The notes under the pieces were generated by a model. It was not told the DNA's origin and made no database searches. It saw nothing but the letters and a program-made list of their open reading frames with translations. From assembly GCA_963855995.1 (NCBI GenBank), contig OY979720.1:3660501-3724500 (forward strand): a stretch of DNA of 64,000 bases. The letters are read 5' to 3'. Shown here piece by piece: positions 23,401 to 34,539 of the stretch. Each line of letters begins with the position of its first letter. Position 1 is the stretch's first letter. The DNA comes from Muricea muricata (taxonomy: Eukaryota > Cnidaria > Anthozoa > Malacalcyonacea > Plexauridae). Made by a program: the position numbers and the translations under genes.

Positions 23401-25939
23401 GCTATTCTTAAGTTTAATGATGGTGACATTTCCTTCTTGAAGTTATTTCAGGACCTTGATGTAACTCCTGGTATTTTCACTGGTAAAGCCTCGGAGGAAT
23501 GTGACAACTCGAGGATAAAACTGTCGGCAAAAAAGAGCTCAGAACAAGTGAAGAAGAGAAGAAAGATACTGAGGCACCAAAGAAAACACTATATAGACAC
23601 TACAGAAGACCAAGAAGGTGTTACCTATGAAGCAGGTGCTTTCTAGAGACTATATAAACCAGAACAAAACATTAAAGTACTATTTTCTCAATTTCACAGT
23701 TTTCTCATTTCAGTTAATCTTTGTGACAGCATATCTTTCTGAATATTTAGTGTAAAAGGTTGAAACTTGGTATGTTTATGGCTTTTAACATTATCTAGTA
23801 ACTGACCATTTTTAATTTTTCATATTTTTCATTAGTAATGTATAAATGAGGTTTAATTACCTAATTAGCTGTAAAAAATCCCTGTTTTTTCCTAATGTGC
23901 AGATTTTTTACCAAATTTTTTGCAAAAATGTTTTAAAGTGAAAATAAAGATGGTCAGTTACTAGATCATGTTATAAGCTTTCAAAATATATGTCATTTAT
24001 GTTCTTCTGATTAACGGTGTGTGTGGTATCATGTTTCATGCGACGCCATTTTTTGGCTAATTAGCGGGCGGCCATATTGGATAATTAGTGTAATTAATGA
24101 GTAACCTGAAAATTTTTTTTAGATTTTGATTTTTATCACTGTGCCCCTTAAAAAAATGTTTTTGCTGAGTCTGTACCTTGTAAAATAAAAAAAAATGCTT
24201 TAAAGGGGAATGACCACCTTAAGGGTATCTGCGATCTACCGAAGATTATTGCTGAAGTTTTTCGTACCGAGTATACGTAGTTTTACATTTTGTTACAAAT
24301 AATGAAAACGATATTCGGTCGATAATACCATCCCACCGCCATGCAATATGGATGGACTAGAATGATTTTATCCTAAAGTGCAGTTAAAGTGGTATTATGT
24401 AGTTATCCTTTAGCAATTCCGGTTCTTTTTCTACAGGACATGAAGATCTTCGCCAGGATGAACGCGTCATGCAGTTGTTTGGTTTGGTCAACACACTATT
24501 AGACAAAGACCCGACCACTTCCAAGCGACATTTGAGCATTCAACGATACTCCGTTATTCCATTGTCCACAAACTCCGGTCTCATAGGTTGGGTTCCACAT
24601 TGCGACACTCTCCACGCGCTTATTCGTGACTATCGCGAGAAGAAGAAAATACTATTGAATATTGAACATCGAATTATGTTGAGAATGGCACCAGATTATG
24701 ACCACCTTACGTTAATGCAAAAGGTATGCACCCCCCCCCCCCCATTATAATTCTGGCTGTACTTGACTATATGGATTCAGGACATAATTTAGTAAAAAAA
24801 AATACATGTTTGTATTTTTTCCTTTAATTCTCAACATTATTGTTGTAGGTTGAAGTGTTTGAGCAAGCCCTAGCAAATACCCAAGGTGATGATTTAGCCA
24901 AGCTCTTGTGGCTGAAAAGTCCAAGTTCCGAGGTGTGGTTTGATCGCCGTACAAACTACACCCGTTCTTTGGCCGTTATGTCCATGGTTGGGTATGTCTT
25001 GGGACTAGGAGACCGACACCCTTCCAACCTCATGTTGGACCGTCTCACCGGCAAAATTCTGCACATAGATTTTGGTGATTGTTTTGAGGTGGCTATGACA
25101 CGAGAAAAGTTCCCGGAGAAAATTCCCTTCAGATTGACGAGAATGTTGATCAACGCGATGGAAGTTACAGGTAAGGATGGTAGTGTAGACTGATGGTATT
25201 TTATGATGTTGTGGGTGCATGAATGGTAGGATGTCAATGGTGTTGTGTAGATGGTGTATTGTAGATTGAGAGTCGTAGTAGGTAATGGTAGCAGATGGTG
25301 TTATTTTAATGCGAGGGTAGTAATTGGTGGTGATAATGAGTGAAAGTAATGTGTGATGGTAAATTTATCCTAATTTCTTTGCGGGTGGGGGAATCACTAA
25401 AGCAGTAAAATGAGTGAATATTGTCAAAAAATATCTGATATGTACAACACTTACAATACACTACAACACTTTAAGGTATTGATGGCAACTATCGCCTGAC
25501 ATGTCAACGTGTGATGAGCGTACTCCGTGAGAATAAAGACAGTGTTATGGCAGTGTTAGAGGCATTTGTTTATGATCCCTTGCTCAACTGGCGCCTTATG
25601 GACACCATCCCTAAAGCAAAGAAGTCTAAAAGTCGTTCGGACTCCATAGCGGACAGTGGTTCTGATCTCTTAGAGAGCGTACAGCATGAAGTACCGAACA
25701 GGAAAACGGCAACCAACATAGAGCAATTACACTCCATGGACCAAGGAAGTCACGAACCGGAAGCCTTGAACAAGAAAGCAGTATCCATTATCAACCGCGT
25801 GCGTGATAAGCTGACTGGGAACGACTTCACAAACCGCGGCGTACTGGATGTGAAAACACAAGTTGAGTTGCTGATTGACCAAGCAACATCTTATGAGAAT
25901 CTATGTCAGGGTTATATTGGATGGTGCCCATTTTGGTAA
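14426..25939 (+). CDS. mTOR: Serine/threonine kinase mTOR (complete)
   Basis: The catalytic subunit of TORC1/TORC2, a PI3K-related protein kinase controlling growth. Coding exons 14426-17958, 18568-21365, 24437-24723, 24849-25170 and 25476-25939 join in phase to 2467 residues (human about 2549). Exon 1 carries the N-terminal HEAT repeats ([26 protein letters not shown]). Exon 2 holds the FAT domain and the FRB (about 1930-2025: [31 protein letters not shown]), keeping the serine, tryptophan and phenylalanine that contact FKBP12-rapamycin. Kinase signatures are [15 protein letters not shown] (ATP-binding lysine), [13 protein letters not shown] (catalytic loop) and HIDFGDCFE (metal-binding DFG). 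The protein ends in the FATC motif YIGWCPFW. The ATG at 14426 starts [13 protein letters not shown], aligning with LQQFASGLKSR of human; upstream codons are not ATG. Intron 2 is inflated by a transposon. Confidence 0.97.
21412..24222 (+). mobile_element. Kolobok-like DNA transposon, 2.8 kb, TTAA-flanked, inside mTOR intron 2
   Basis: The element proper is 21416-24218, bounded by TTAA at 21412-21415 and 24219-24222. Terminal inverted repeats GGTAGTCATTCCCCTTTAAA (left) and GGTGGTCATTCCCCTTTAAA (right, reverse complement) differ at one of 20 positions. TTAA duplications are known for pigg​yBac and Kolobok elements; the encoded transposase is not piggyBac-like and carries the C(2)H hallmark seen in Kolobok/MULE-type enzymes. 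It starts 46 bases after the mTOR donor and ends 214 bases before the acceptor. Without it the intron would be roughly 260 bp. The intact ORF and near-identical ends suggest a recent insertion. Confidence 0.88.
21901..23646 (+). CDS. Kolobok/Mutator-like transposase, 581 aa, intact
   Basis: Cut-and-paste DDE-type transposase in a single uninterrupted frame from ATG 21901. The N-terminus is strongly basic (residues 1-40, runs of K/R). A zinc-ribbon-like set follows (C80-x2-C83, C107, C112). Likely catalytic residues are D209 in GVSIDGTW, D305/D307 in LGDGDSS, the C(2)H motif C331-I-G-H334 with [10 protein letters not shown] after it, and a late acidic residue E473 in TQNVNECLN. This layout matches proteins often labelled Mutator-like transposase domain; with TTAA flanks I favour Kolobok. 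The C-terminus is lysine/arginine rich, probably a nuclear signal. It is in the same orientation as the host gene mTOR and would be spliced out with intron 2. Confidence 0.87.
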   Translation: MGNSKNRARKKKKIPPSRKKNIIQDGGPSYKDRGPSAKKISQNTELLRGMTENIDSTVKEGTILMDLSILCNVFDNVLKCPDCGCDIKSHADMKKKCGYSNYLVLQCESMECDWEYSFNTSKKQGHSYEMNVRTVLAFREIGKGHNAMTTFNKVMNMPPPLTRRVFTKIQNEKVLPAVKKLASDSMINNAYQVRDEIANDDGECGVSIDGTWQKRGYSSHNGIVTVISLDTKKCLDVEVLSDKCQECQKWGEKINDPGYNAWKASHECKINHEGSAGSMETTGAVRIFKRSVATRGLKYMNMLGDGDSSTYNSIVESQPYGEDSIPNKLECIGHVQKRVGSRLRKLKSSNKGVKLADGKGLAGKGRLTDSKIDVLQNYYGLAIRENLDDVGKMAKSIEASLYHVASTAENPQHHLCPEGKDSWCGYKRDKEEYKHKNGIPSCIVDMIKPVYKDLSKSELLSKCTHGLTQNVNECLNRLIWDRCPKSTYVEQETVALATYLAILKFNDGDISFLKLFQDLDVTPGIFTGKASEECDNSRIKLSAKKSSEQVKKRRKILRHQRKHYIDTTEDQEGVTYEAGAF

Positions 25940-26012
25940 CTTTAAAAATTCGTGTATAAACATTAGAAGTTGGGCCAAACCAGAATGAGAGTTGCTGTTA
26001 TGCACATCTCTG

Positions 26013-26098
26013 TCAAGTATAAATCACTTTATCAAGTATAAATCACTCTTTCAAGTATAAATCACTCTATCAAGTATCCCAACTCTATCAAGTATTTT
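26013..26098 (+). repeat. Tandem repeat of about 19 bp in mTOR 3' UTR
   Basis: TCAAGTATAAATCACT recurs in four to five copies directly after the mTOR stop, the later copies degenerate. If transcribed it would place repeated identical sites in the 3' UTR. Confidence 0.7.
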
Positions 26099-26890
26099 AA
26101 CTTCAAACACAGAAGAGGTGTTACACCGTTATTTAGCTATTTAGACTTTGACATATCCCTCATAGCAGTGTACGACATCCAACCTCATTCTCGTTTGACC
26201 CTGGTGGTATACGTACCGTGAGATTTATCTTAACTCCAAAGATATTCAACGCACAAGATTTACACTAATCAATAGTAAATACCTAAAGATTGTTTCCATT
26301 AAGTTTGCTGTGTATGCGTCGTAGAAATCATACGAAGTTGATGGTTTTTACCAAAATTTTCACGAAACTCCTTCGTATGGTCTTCCTAATTTCAAATGAA
26401 CCGTCACACATTACAATATTTGAACTGAGGCTTTTCCTGGATCTGTGAACTTTTTCAAACGCACTTCGCGCAGACAAAGCAGCCTTAATTGAAAACAGGT
26501 TCAAAGCCTTATTATATGTGATTCTTCAGATTTTTGCTAACATGATCCTTGTTGTTCTACTTGTAGGTCTATATAATTCGACAAACTGTGCCTGATTTAA
26601 GTTTTAATCCGTTTGATTTAACACCTTCTCGCAAAAGATTTGTTGCAAATATATATGCATTAATGTTGAAAATAAAGGTATAGGGTCAATAACGTTTTGG
26701 TATGTTTGGTTCGTCCGTATGACTTTAAACGCGAAATTTGTTTGTCAAAATTGTTTGACATTTGTTTGGTCTATCCATGCATTCAGTGAAATTGTATGTT
26801 AGCATTGCATGGTCACAAAAGTGCGCATTTTAGATCGCCATTTTTAGTTTTCGCCCACATTTGTTCCAAGTGTTGTCTGTACTCAAACAT

Positions 26891-27159
26891 AGCTATTTCA
26901 ATAAAGGTTGTCCTTCAAAAAATGTAAACTATAAGCGCGCAAAGGATGACGGTTTATTGCTTATTTTCACCTCTAAACACGGAGTTATTTCTTTGAAACA
27001 ATATCAAGGGAGCATAGGAAACTTACGATGACAAATTTACTTGCCACAAAGCGTAATTCCTTGAGTATCAGGGATTAAATAAACAATAACCCATCATCCC
27101 TTGCGCGCTCACAGTTCACAGTTTACGCTTTTGGAAGGACAACCTTGATTGAAATAGCT
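26891..27159. mobile_element. MITE, about 270 bp, inverted-repeat ends
   Basis: The ends AGCTATTTCAATAAAGGTTG and (reverse complement) AGCTATTTCAATCAAGGTTG are inverted, and the similarity continues inward through GTAAACT, GCGCGCAAGG and GGTTTATTG. No coding capacity; target duplication unclear. Confidence 0.75.
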
Positions 27160-27798
27160 GTAAACAAGACGAGGACATCAGGACATATGCCACCCTAGCT
27201 TAGCTGCAAGTTTTATTGTATTCTCAACACTCTTATTGAGTTAAAACATACCAGGAAATAAACCCTCATCAAATCTCGACGCTTCAATTGTACTCTCGTT
27301 TTTAAAAGCCACACAAACATTGCACATAGTTAAACTATATTTTAATATTTTTAAAATTCACTTTTTCACATTCTTTCTATGATACGACTTACTGTAATGC
27401 ACTTTAGATTGCAAACATCACGGTAAAAACCTGATTACAAAAACTATAATAACCAGCCTATATGCAGGCACAAAAATAACTAGCGTTCTATGGATCCACA
27501 GCCTTTTTGGTGTGTTCATTCCAGCTCAGATTGCAGGAGATTGTATCACCTCTCTTGTTGGATAATGCATGGCGAAGTCTAAGCAACTAAAGCCATTCAA
27601 TCCCACAAATTAACTGCCTAAGCAAAATACACTGTCATGTACCCCTTGCAGAATACACAGTATGAATTTTCCTTGTTAATAAATGTACAGGGTCTTTTAA
27701 AGGTGTCTCCAATAGCAATAAATAATATACTTTAGTTCTCCCACAAAACCCACAAAATTCATTTGCCCAAACGCTGCCTTCAGCCACAGTGACATACC

Positions 27799-30700
27799 TT
27801 ACTTCGGGCAGAGTACTGAGTCTTCTCCGAGTATATTACACAATTCTTTCAATCTTTCCTGCATTTTCGGAACTCCAGAGAGTTGGCATTCCAGTTGTTG
27901 TTTCTCTTCGTGTAAGGTTAATCGCGTAGCGGTATCCAAGACCTCCCATCGCCAGCCACCCTCGCCATCAAACTGAAGCAAATGTGTGTGGAATTTCCTG
28001 GAAAAAAGTGCTTTGTTACGGCAGAATACTTCATAGCAAGGGTGGGCTTCGTAGCTCCACCGTAATAAACAGCTAAAAAACTATCATGTAAAGACTTACC
28101 ACAAAGAAGCACGATGTGAAATAGTTAACAATGTAATGCCAAGATCTTTGGCTGCTTGATAGATCTTTCCTTCCACATCAATACTCACTGCACTTGTACA
28201 TTCATCGAGCATTGCAAACTGAGGCCTTGAAACAAAATGAAACAATGCTGATGCGAAGTCATTCCCCCCCCCCCCCCAACTTAAACAAACCTTAATTCGC
28301 ACTGAACGACACTCGTTATCTTACAGCCTTAGCAACAAATAATTCGTCACCAGAAGTATAGTTGGTCCGTTAACAACTCAGACAGCCCAACCTTTCCCCA
28401 TCTCACCAGACCTCCTTTATACAGGTAATTGGCACATTCTCACAGTCAAGGCGTAATCGACTCGACAAGAACGATCCTTTATACTTTGTTTTCCTTACGT
28501 AGTCAGAAAATTATTCTTTATTCCTATTTAAAGAACTTTGTACCACACCTTTGATAAAACAATCTTGCCATTCCCATGCGTTGTTTTTCACCACCGGATA
28601 AAATGTCCTTCCAATCACCGGTCGCATCCCATCCTGTTCAACACGATGAAAAATATCGTCAGGTTATTAAATTGTCAGCTATTTCTGGTGTGCGGAAGTA
28701 GACGAACTGGCACCATACTTTACACAGCACACAACCCATAAGTATCACCAAGTCTGCTACAGACTTGTTACCTGGCAGTCATCAAACTGATATCAGGATG
28801 CGTTGGCATCGCTTGCACTGGCTTGATGATAACAAGTCTACTGCAAGTTGTCAACAGGCTTGATGCGAGTTGATTCTCAAACTTTTTACTCACAAGCTTG
28901 ATGCAGGTTGTTTAAACATATGAACTTGCATCAAGTCTGAACTTGCATCAAGTCTGATTTTCACAGACTTGATATACAAAACTTGATGAAGCCAACAGGT
29001 TTGATGTAAAACTTGCATCAAACCGGTAAAATCCACAACTTGCATCAAGATTGTGGCGCTTGTCGCTGTGTATGCATCTCTCCAAATAATCTATTCCTGC
29101 TTTGCTGTATCAATTAGGAAACGATTAATAGAACCCCACCTCCTTCTCTCCGTACCACGTGCTGTAAATGAACAATACCAAGAATATCCTCCAAGTCACT
29201 GTCGTTTAGACCTTTCTGTGCCATATCTGCTCTGGAGTCTGGGTAGATCACTTGATCACGCAGGGTACCCAACGTCATGTAGGGCCTTGGAAAATAGATT
29301 TTTTGGGGACTTAGTCTGAAAACTCCAAGCAACAGATATCATAAGACATGCAATTCTTCCCAAGAAATTTAGATTGTTAGATTGATAGAAGGTTTCAGAT
29401 TTCCCATGCAATAATTAATACACATCTTTTGTTCCTCTACATTTAGAGAAGGTATAAAAAATTTGCACAACTTTACCTCTGAGGGATGTAAAACATGTGC
29501 TTAGGATCTGGTCTGCTCATTCTTCCATTGTAAATTGGCCACAAGCCACTGAGGATTCTGAACAATGAACTTTTTCCACAGCCATTTGGGCCAGTAATAA
29601 GAAGATGCATGTTTGCTTCCAGCTTAATTTAGAGATACATTAAAAAAAAATTGCAAATTACTTTGAATTTTCTGATTTGGAGGAGTTTGTTCTGGACAAG
29701 TCAACAAGTAGTACTTAGATGCAGTTATTAATTTTCCAAAAGAATGCCATGTATTTCTGTTGATACGTGAACAACACACACCTCAAATGATAACTTGGAC
29801 ACCACAACATCTCCACAAGGTGTTATAATAGGCACTTCAAAAAGGCTGATGTGGTATTCAGAATCACTAATCTCTCCTCCAGGCATGCTTGTAACATCAA
29901 CAACTTCACCATGTCGGTGACCTGGGCTTATCTTTACCATATCATCATCAATATCATCATCATCATCAATATCATCATCAATACTATTTGCCAGTTCATC
30001 TGATGAAGGTTGACTTTGAAGAGCTTTAGACACACTGCGGCAATACTTACTCTTATTTAGATCTTCAAAAACAGTTATCATTTCCGATACACGGGAAGTA
30101 TATCCAGCCAATTCTGTAATCTAAAAAAGTTATCATACTAAACCTAAGTATGAATTTACCTTCCATTTTACTCATGCTGGAACCCCACCTCTTTATAAGA
30201 TGACATGATTCTTTCAATTGCATCAGCCCCTGACACCAACAGTTGTCTTGACGTGGTAAAATAGCGAGTTCTTTCACCCAAACCACCATCATGTCCATCT
30301 TCTATTTCTTTAAAAAGTGTAAATTTTGTGTTTAATCTTGAAGTTGCTAGATGTGGTGTTCAGCCAAGATAATAAAAATACATACTGTTACCAAACATCA
30401 CAGGAAAAGCGACCATGACATAACCAGCACCACCCCAAATGTATTTCATGAGAAATTGTTCCAGCATGATGTACCAGAGACGCTTGCTAAAGATAAACTC
30501 CATTTGAGACACGAGAGATTGATAGCTGTCCCATAGTAATGAATGCTCTACCTAGAAAAGGAGAAGATTTTTACTTCATGAGTTGAAGAGCTGCTAGAAT
30601 ACAAATCAAATAAAAACCTGGATTATATAAAGTGCCACAGTGGTGCTCACTTGGCTAAACTATAAAAAGGCAGAAGATTTGTAACATTACAGCAATAAAT

Positions 30701-31941
30701 TCAGGATTTCATAAATCAAAACACACCATGTGATTTCAACATGAGCCACACCTTAATCCAGTGGTGGTCATTGGAATGGGGGGGGGGGCAATAGCAGAAA
30801 CCTAGGGAATTCTAGGTTTACATTTTCTAGTCTGAGTGTTTTGCTCTGTCTTATAAAGACAGAAATCATTGGAGGAGGGAGGGTTCAACCCACCCCCCGC
30901 CCCCCCCCCTCCAATAGCTTTTATTTGTCACTTTGTCACACCCAGACAGAAATTACCTACACCCAGTCAACATTGAAAACACCAAGCATGGGGCATACTT
31001 CATATATTACCTCATGTATTTTCATGGTGAGTTCAAGGTCATCATCCCCTTACCTTGGCACCATCATAAAATGCAATTTCTTCAGCATTGGTAACAACGC
31101 GAGAGTGGACAAACCGTAGATTCCCGCGACGCTGCGACTCTTCTGCTACTAGTTTTCCAAATTTGGGTGAAGCTGCTCTAAGGATTTGACCGGAAAAGGC
31201 AATTACAACAGCAGCAATTGCCAAAGGTAGTCGCCCACTAGAACCTTGCCTTCTTGCCATACGATCCAAGGTAACCGATACCATGACAGTATCAAGTAGA
31301 GGCTTTGAAAGATGAGAATACAAGTGTGAAACTGAAGAACTGAACAATCTCAAATCCTCTGTCAGACGTTCATCAGCGTTTACTATACGGTTATCGAGAT
31401 TTCCCACTCTGTAATACACTTGACTTGAAAAGTACAAATTATATGTGTATTCAACTAGCCTTGTCCGAAATGCCAGAGCTAGCCTGCTCTCTAAATATCT
31501 CAGCATACTATTTGTAAAGGTAGCAGGTAGGGCCATTCCAAGCCATTGTAAAAGACGTATAATAAATTTTGTGACATCTCTCTCGACCACAGTTTTCACC
31601 ACACGCCCATCCAAGGTTGCAATATAAATAGATAAAAATGTCCTCAACACTAAACACGCTGAATGCAGAGTTAGGAGCCCGAATTCTTTGCTCCATATGC
31701 GAGGAATAAAAATTTTCAAAAGCTTAAAAAACTGTCTCAAAAATTCCAAGTTAAAAGCCGGTGATTTGCCAGAGATTTTGTCTTGAACATGTGCAGTATT
31801 GTCGAGTTTTTGATGCACATAACGGCGTAAATGATTTATAAGACGCGGCCCATACTTTTTAGCAAGAAGGACAGTAGCAACAGAACCAGCTACTAGCCCA
31901 ATGCTTTCGCACTGTTGCCTTGTTCGGCTAAAAACTGGCAT
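27799..31941 (-). CDS. ABCD1/2-like: Peroxisomal ABC half transporter, ABCD1/ABCD2 type (complete)
   Basis: Imports very-long-chain acyl-CoAs into peroxisomes as a dimer. Nine exons (31054-31941, 30386-30551, 30189-30307, 29782-30120, 29477-29622, 29140-29285, 28549-28633, 28100-28225, 27799-27997) join in phase to 737 residues; human ABCD1 has 745. The start MPVFSRTR matches MPVLSRPR of human ABCD1. Exon 1 encodes the membrane region including [10 protein letters not shown], the EAA-like motif. Walker A is GPNGCGKSS (exon 5), the Q-loop is in FYIPQRPYMTLG, the signature is LSGGEKQR, Walker B is [12 protein letters not shown], and the switch histidine is in TISHRASLW. An acidic insert ([15 protein letters not shown]) precedes the nucleotide-binding domain. 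ABCD1 and ABCD2 cannot be separated here. A GCCATTTTG (YY1-like) lies about 35 bases upstream of the ATG. Confidence 0.96.
28753..29050. repeat. Dispersed CTTGATG-rich repeat, copy 1 (ABCD intron)
   Basis: Repeated short modules of CTTGATGCAAGTTGT type in both orientations fill the intron between ABCD exons 28549-28633 and 29140-29285. A related copy, including the block CTTGATGATAACAAGT, lies at 49035-49208 in an RRP5 intron. Likely a non-autonomous transposon family with subterminal repeats. Confidence 0.65.
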
Positions 31942-32999
31942 TTTCAAACCTACTTTTTACTCCCCTATTTCGTCAGCCATTTTGAAAACGATGTACATGA
32001 ATGGATACGCGTGAGGGGGAACTTGCGATTTCCGTCGGATTGAATCTTATCATTTTTTTAAGTAATAGGTAAAGGGAACCATATAACACATTCTTTAATT
32101 AAATTGGCTACAATGAAACTCTGACAATACTATAAATATGTAGCTTATGTCTTCACATTAGGTTTTCAATATTTCACACTAACATTAACATATTGATGGG
32201 AAGCTTTAATGAAACTTTGAGAACAAGTCTAAAAAACTTAAAGTCAATCTTTCACATCTCTGTCGTTTGAACTCTTCTCTCAGCACAAAATAGAGGGTGG
32301 TAAGGGAGGGAGGGGGGCTGTCGATCACGTTCCACAGCGGGAAAAAAGCATTCTCACAATTAACGAGTCTTAAAAAGACAGCTTTTGCCTTTGATCCATA
32401 AAGCGAATAAGCTACTTTTGATGGATCCAATGCAGTATAAGGAGTTGTGATTGGTCCTTGAAGTTTGGACCCTGTGGTTTGGACTTTGAAATTTGGGCCA
32501 AGTCTGAGGGAAACTTCTCTGGGTTTTTTATACTTTTTAGAAACTTCGATTAACGTTTCTGCATTAAAAATTGACTTTCTATGAAACGACTCTCAAGAGA
32601 AAAATTATAAATCACGGTACATTTTTCAAACCAGGAAAAGCCATTCCACCACAGGTATTTTATCATGTTATAAACCTATCAAGATTAATATTCACTATGT
32701 GTACACTCAGGAGTGGAAAAAATAGCATATTAGAGATTTAGAACAAAAATGTGCTTTAAAATCGAGCTCGGTCAGTTTGCGGTCATATTTATTCTTGCCA
32801 CTCTCTCTATGATTAGCTGTAAAAGTTATAAGCTGTAAAATTCTTTAATATTATCACGATATAGAAAATGCGCAGTAGCATGACAGTAGGTTCACTGAAT
32901 TTTACGTGTTCGCGCATGTCGCATTACAAAACACTATCCTAGCCAATCAATTGCATTTTCTGGCCAATACTGTAAGAACGCTGAACTGGCTGGAGCACT

Positions 33000-33570
33000 C
33001 AGTGTTAGCCAGTAACGAAGTAAATTTACTTCGTTACTTTACTTGAGTAAAAAAAATCAGTATTTACTTGAAACGAAGTATTTTTTTGTGAAGTAGCTAC
33101 TTTTTACTTGTAACGAAGTACGATTTTTGGTAAATATTTACTTTTTTACTTCGTTACTTTTGTTATATTTTGGCAAGTAAAAACGTATTTCTCAAAGCGG
33201 AGTTAGCAGTGAGCGGACTGGTTGGAATGTGCTTGGCTTATATCTGAGTGTTCTATTACTGCCTTAACAATTCTATTACTGCAGTTCTATTACTGCCCTA
33301 GCAATTTTTATTTGTCAAATGAAATGGTTTGCGAACTTATATTCTATTTCAGTAGTACTTTTACTTAAGTATATTTGTCCAATACTTTTCTTTTACTTGA
33401 GTAAAATTATCAGGCAATACTTTTACTTCAGCAAAAATTTTCAGGCAATATTTTTACTTTTACTTAAGTAAAATTTTCAGACAGTACTTTTATTTCTACT
33501 TAAGTAAAAATTGAGTTGTTACTTTTCACTTTGACTTAAGTAAAAATTTTGAGTACTTTGCTGAACACTG
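33000..33570. repeat. hAT-like element debris with many TACTTCGTTAC / ACTTAAGTAAAA modules
   Basis: Begins CAGTGTTAGCC and ends, reversed, CAGTGTTCAGC, resembling hAT termini. The ends are packed with direct and inverted copies of TTACTTCGTTACTTT and TTTTACTTAAGTA. I could not find a matching 8-bp target duplication, so the boundaries are uncertain. Confidence 0.6.
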
Positions 33571-33952
33571 GAATAAGTAAACTGGATAAAAATAGGGCGC
33601 CACGTAGCACAGCTGAGTGGCCCCACAGTCCATTTGCCATACTGTGATCAATATTACGCGTAAACTTAGGGACTGGTTAAAAGTATGGGAGGGAGGATGT
33701 ACAAATTTTTCAAATCTCAAGAAGGGGAATGAAAATTTTAATGTCAGACTTAAAATTCCTCACACCCCACTTTATGACCAGTTCCTTAAGAGACACACTT
33801 TTCTTGAAACAATTCAATTTGATATCGTGACTATACGGAGCAGATGCAGTGCAAACGGGATACTATTCATACTTTGACACTAACTATATAACAAAACACT
33901 TATTTAATGGAACCTCGGAAACAGTGGGGGGGGGGGGGGGGGAGAAGCTGGA

Positions 33953-34490
33953 TCGACAAAACCTCCTCGGGCGCGGACAACATTCACAGCATTTTCGTCA
34001 TTCGCGACATGTAAACCAAATATCAAGCACGCTTGATATTTTTCCTCATTTGTGGCAGAAAAATTCTCGTGGGCGACGTGCAAACGACAAGTGCACTTGG
34101 AGAGGAAAACATGCGCAAGTGTGCAGCGAGAGGATCAAAGCATAGATTAAAATTACGAAGACGATCCTGAAGATGAAAAATACTTCTTTTAGTCTTAATG
34201 CTGCGAAGAGACGTCGAAGGCGCTCAAGTGCAGCCCGTCGTCAACAATAGACTGACTACAAAGACAGCAAACACAAGGCGTTTATGAAAATTTATTGCAA
34301 GAATTTGAAGCAGATGATCCAGAGAAATCTTCCTGCTGATCTTCCTGCTAGTTGCACGAATGCGCACATTTTCCTGTTCAAGCGCACTTATCGTTTGCTC
34401 GCCTCAAAAATAACGCGACTGCTGCGCAGACTACACACGAGGAAACTTTGTCGATCCACCTTGTCTCGAATAACAAGAACGCGCGCCAAG
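33953..34490. mobile_element. Foldback element with long diverged inverted arms
   Basis: The left arm (about 33953-34140) and right arm (about 34340-34490) match in inverted orientation through blocks such as GGATCGACAAA..CTCCTCG and GCAAACGA.AAGTGC.CTTG. The segment is GC-richer than its surroundings. It starts right after a 17-G run. No ORF of note. Confidence 0.6.
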
Positions 34491-34539
34491 TGCGGCGGCC
34501 TTTAGGTACACGGCAAAAAATTAGGTCATTGTAACAGGT

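Larger units (their letters stand above)
25940..27798. other. Convergent 3' spacer between mTOR and ABCD
   Basis: Holds the mTOR 3' untranslated region, the ABCD 3' untranslated region (minus strand), a 19-bp tandem repeat and a MITE. A candidate mTOR polyadenylation signal AATAAA is at 26671-26676. I see no further gene on either strand. Confidence 0.6.

Noticed and set aside
21412-24222. piggyBac assignment for the mTOR intron element
   Set aside because: TTAA fits, but the protein has a zinc-ribbon, GDGDSS and C(2)H layout rather than piggyBac features.
32206-32430. Possible retroelement reverse-transcriptase tail on the minus strand
   Set aside because: Only a loose resemblance over about 60 residues, no upstream RT domain and no element ends.
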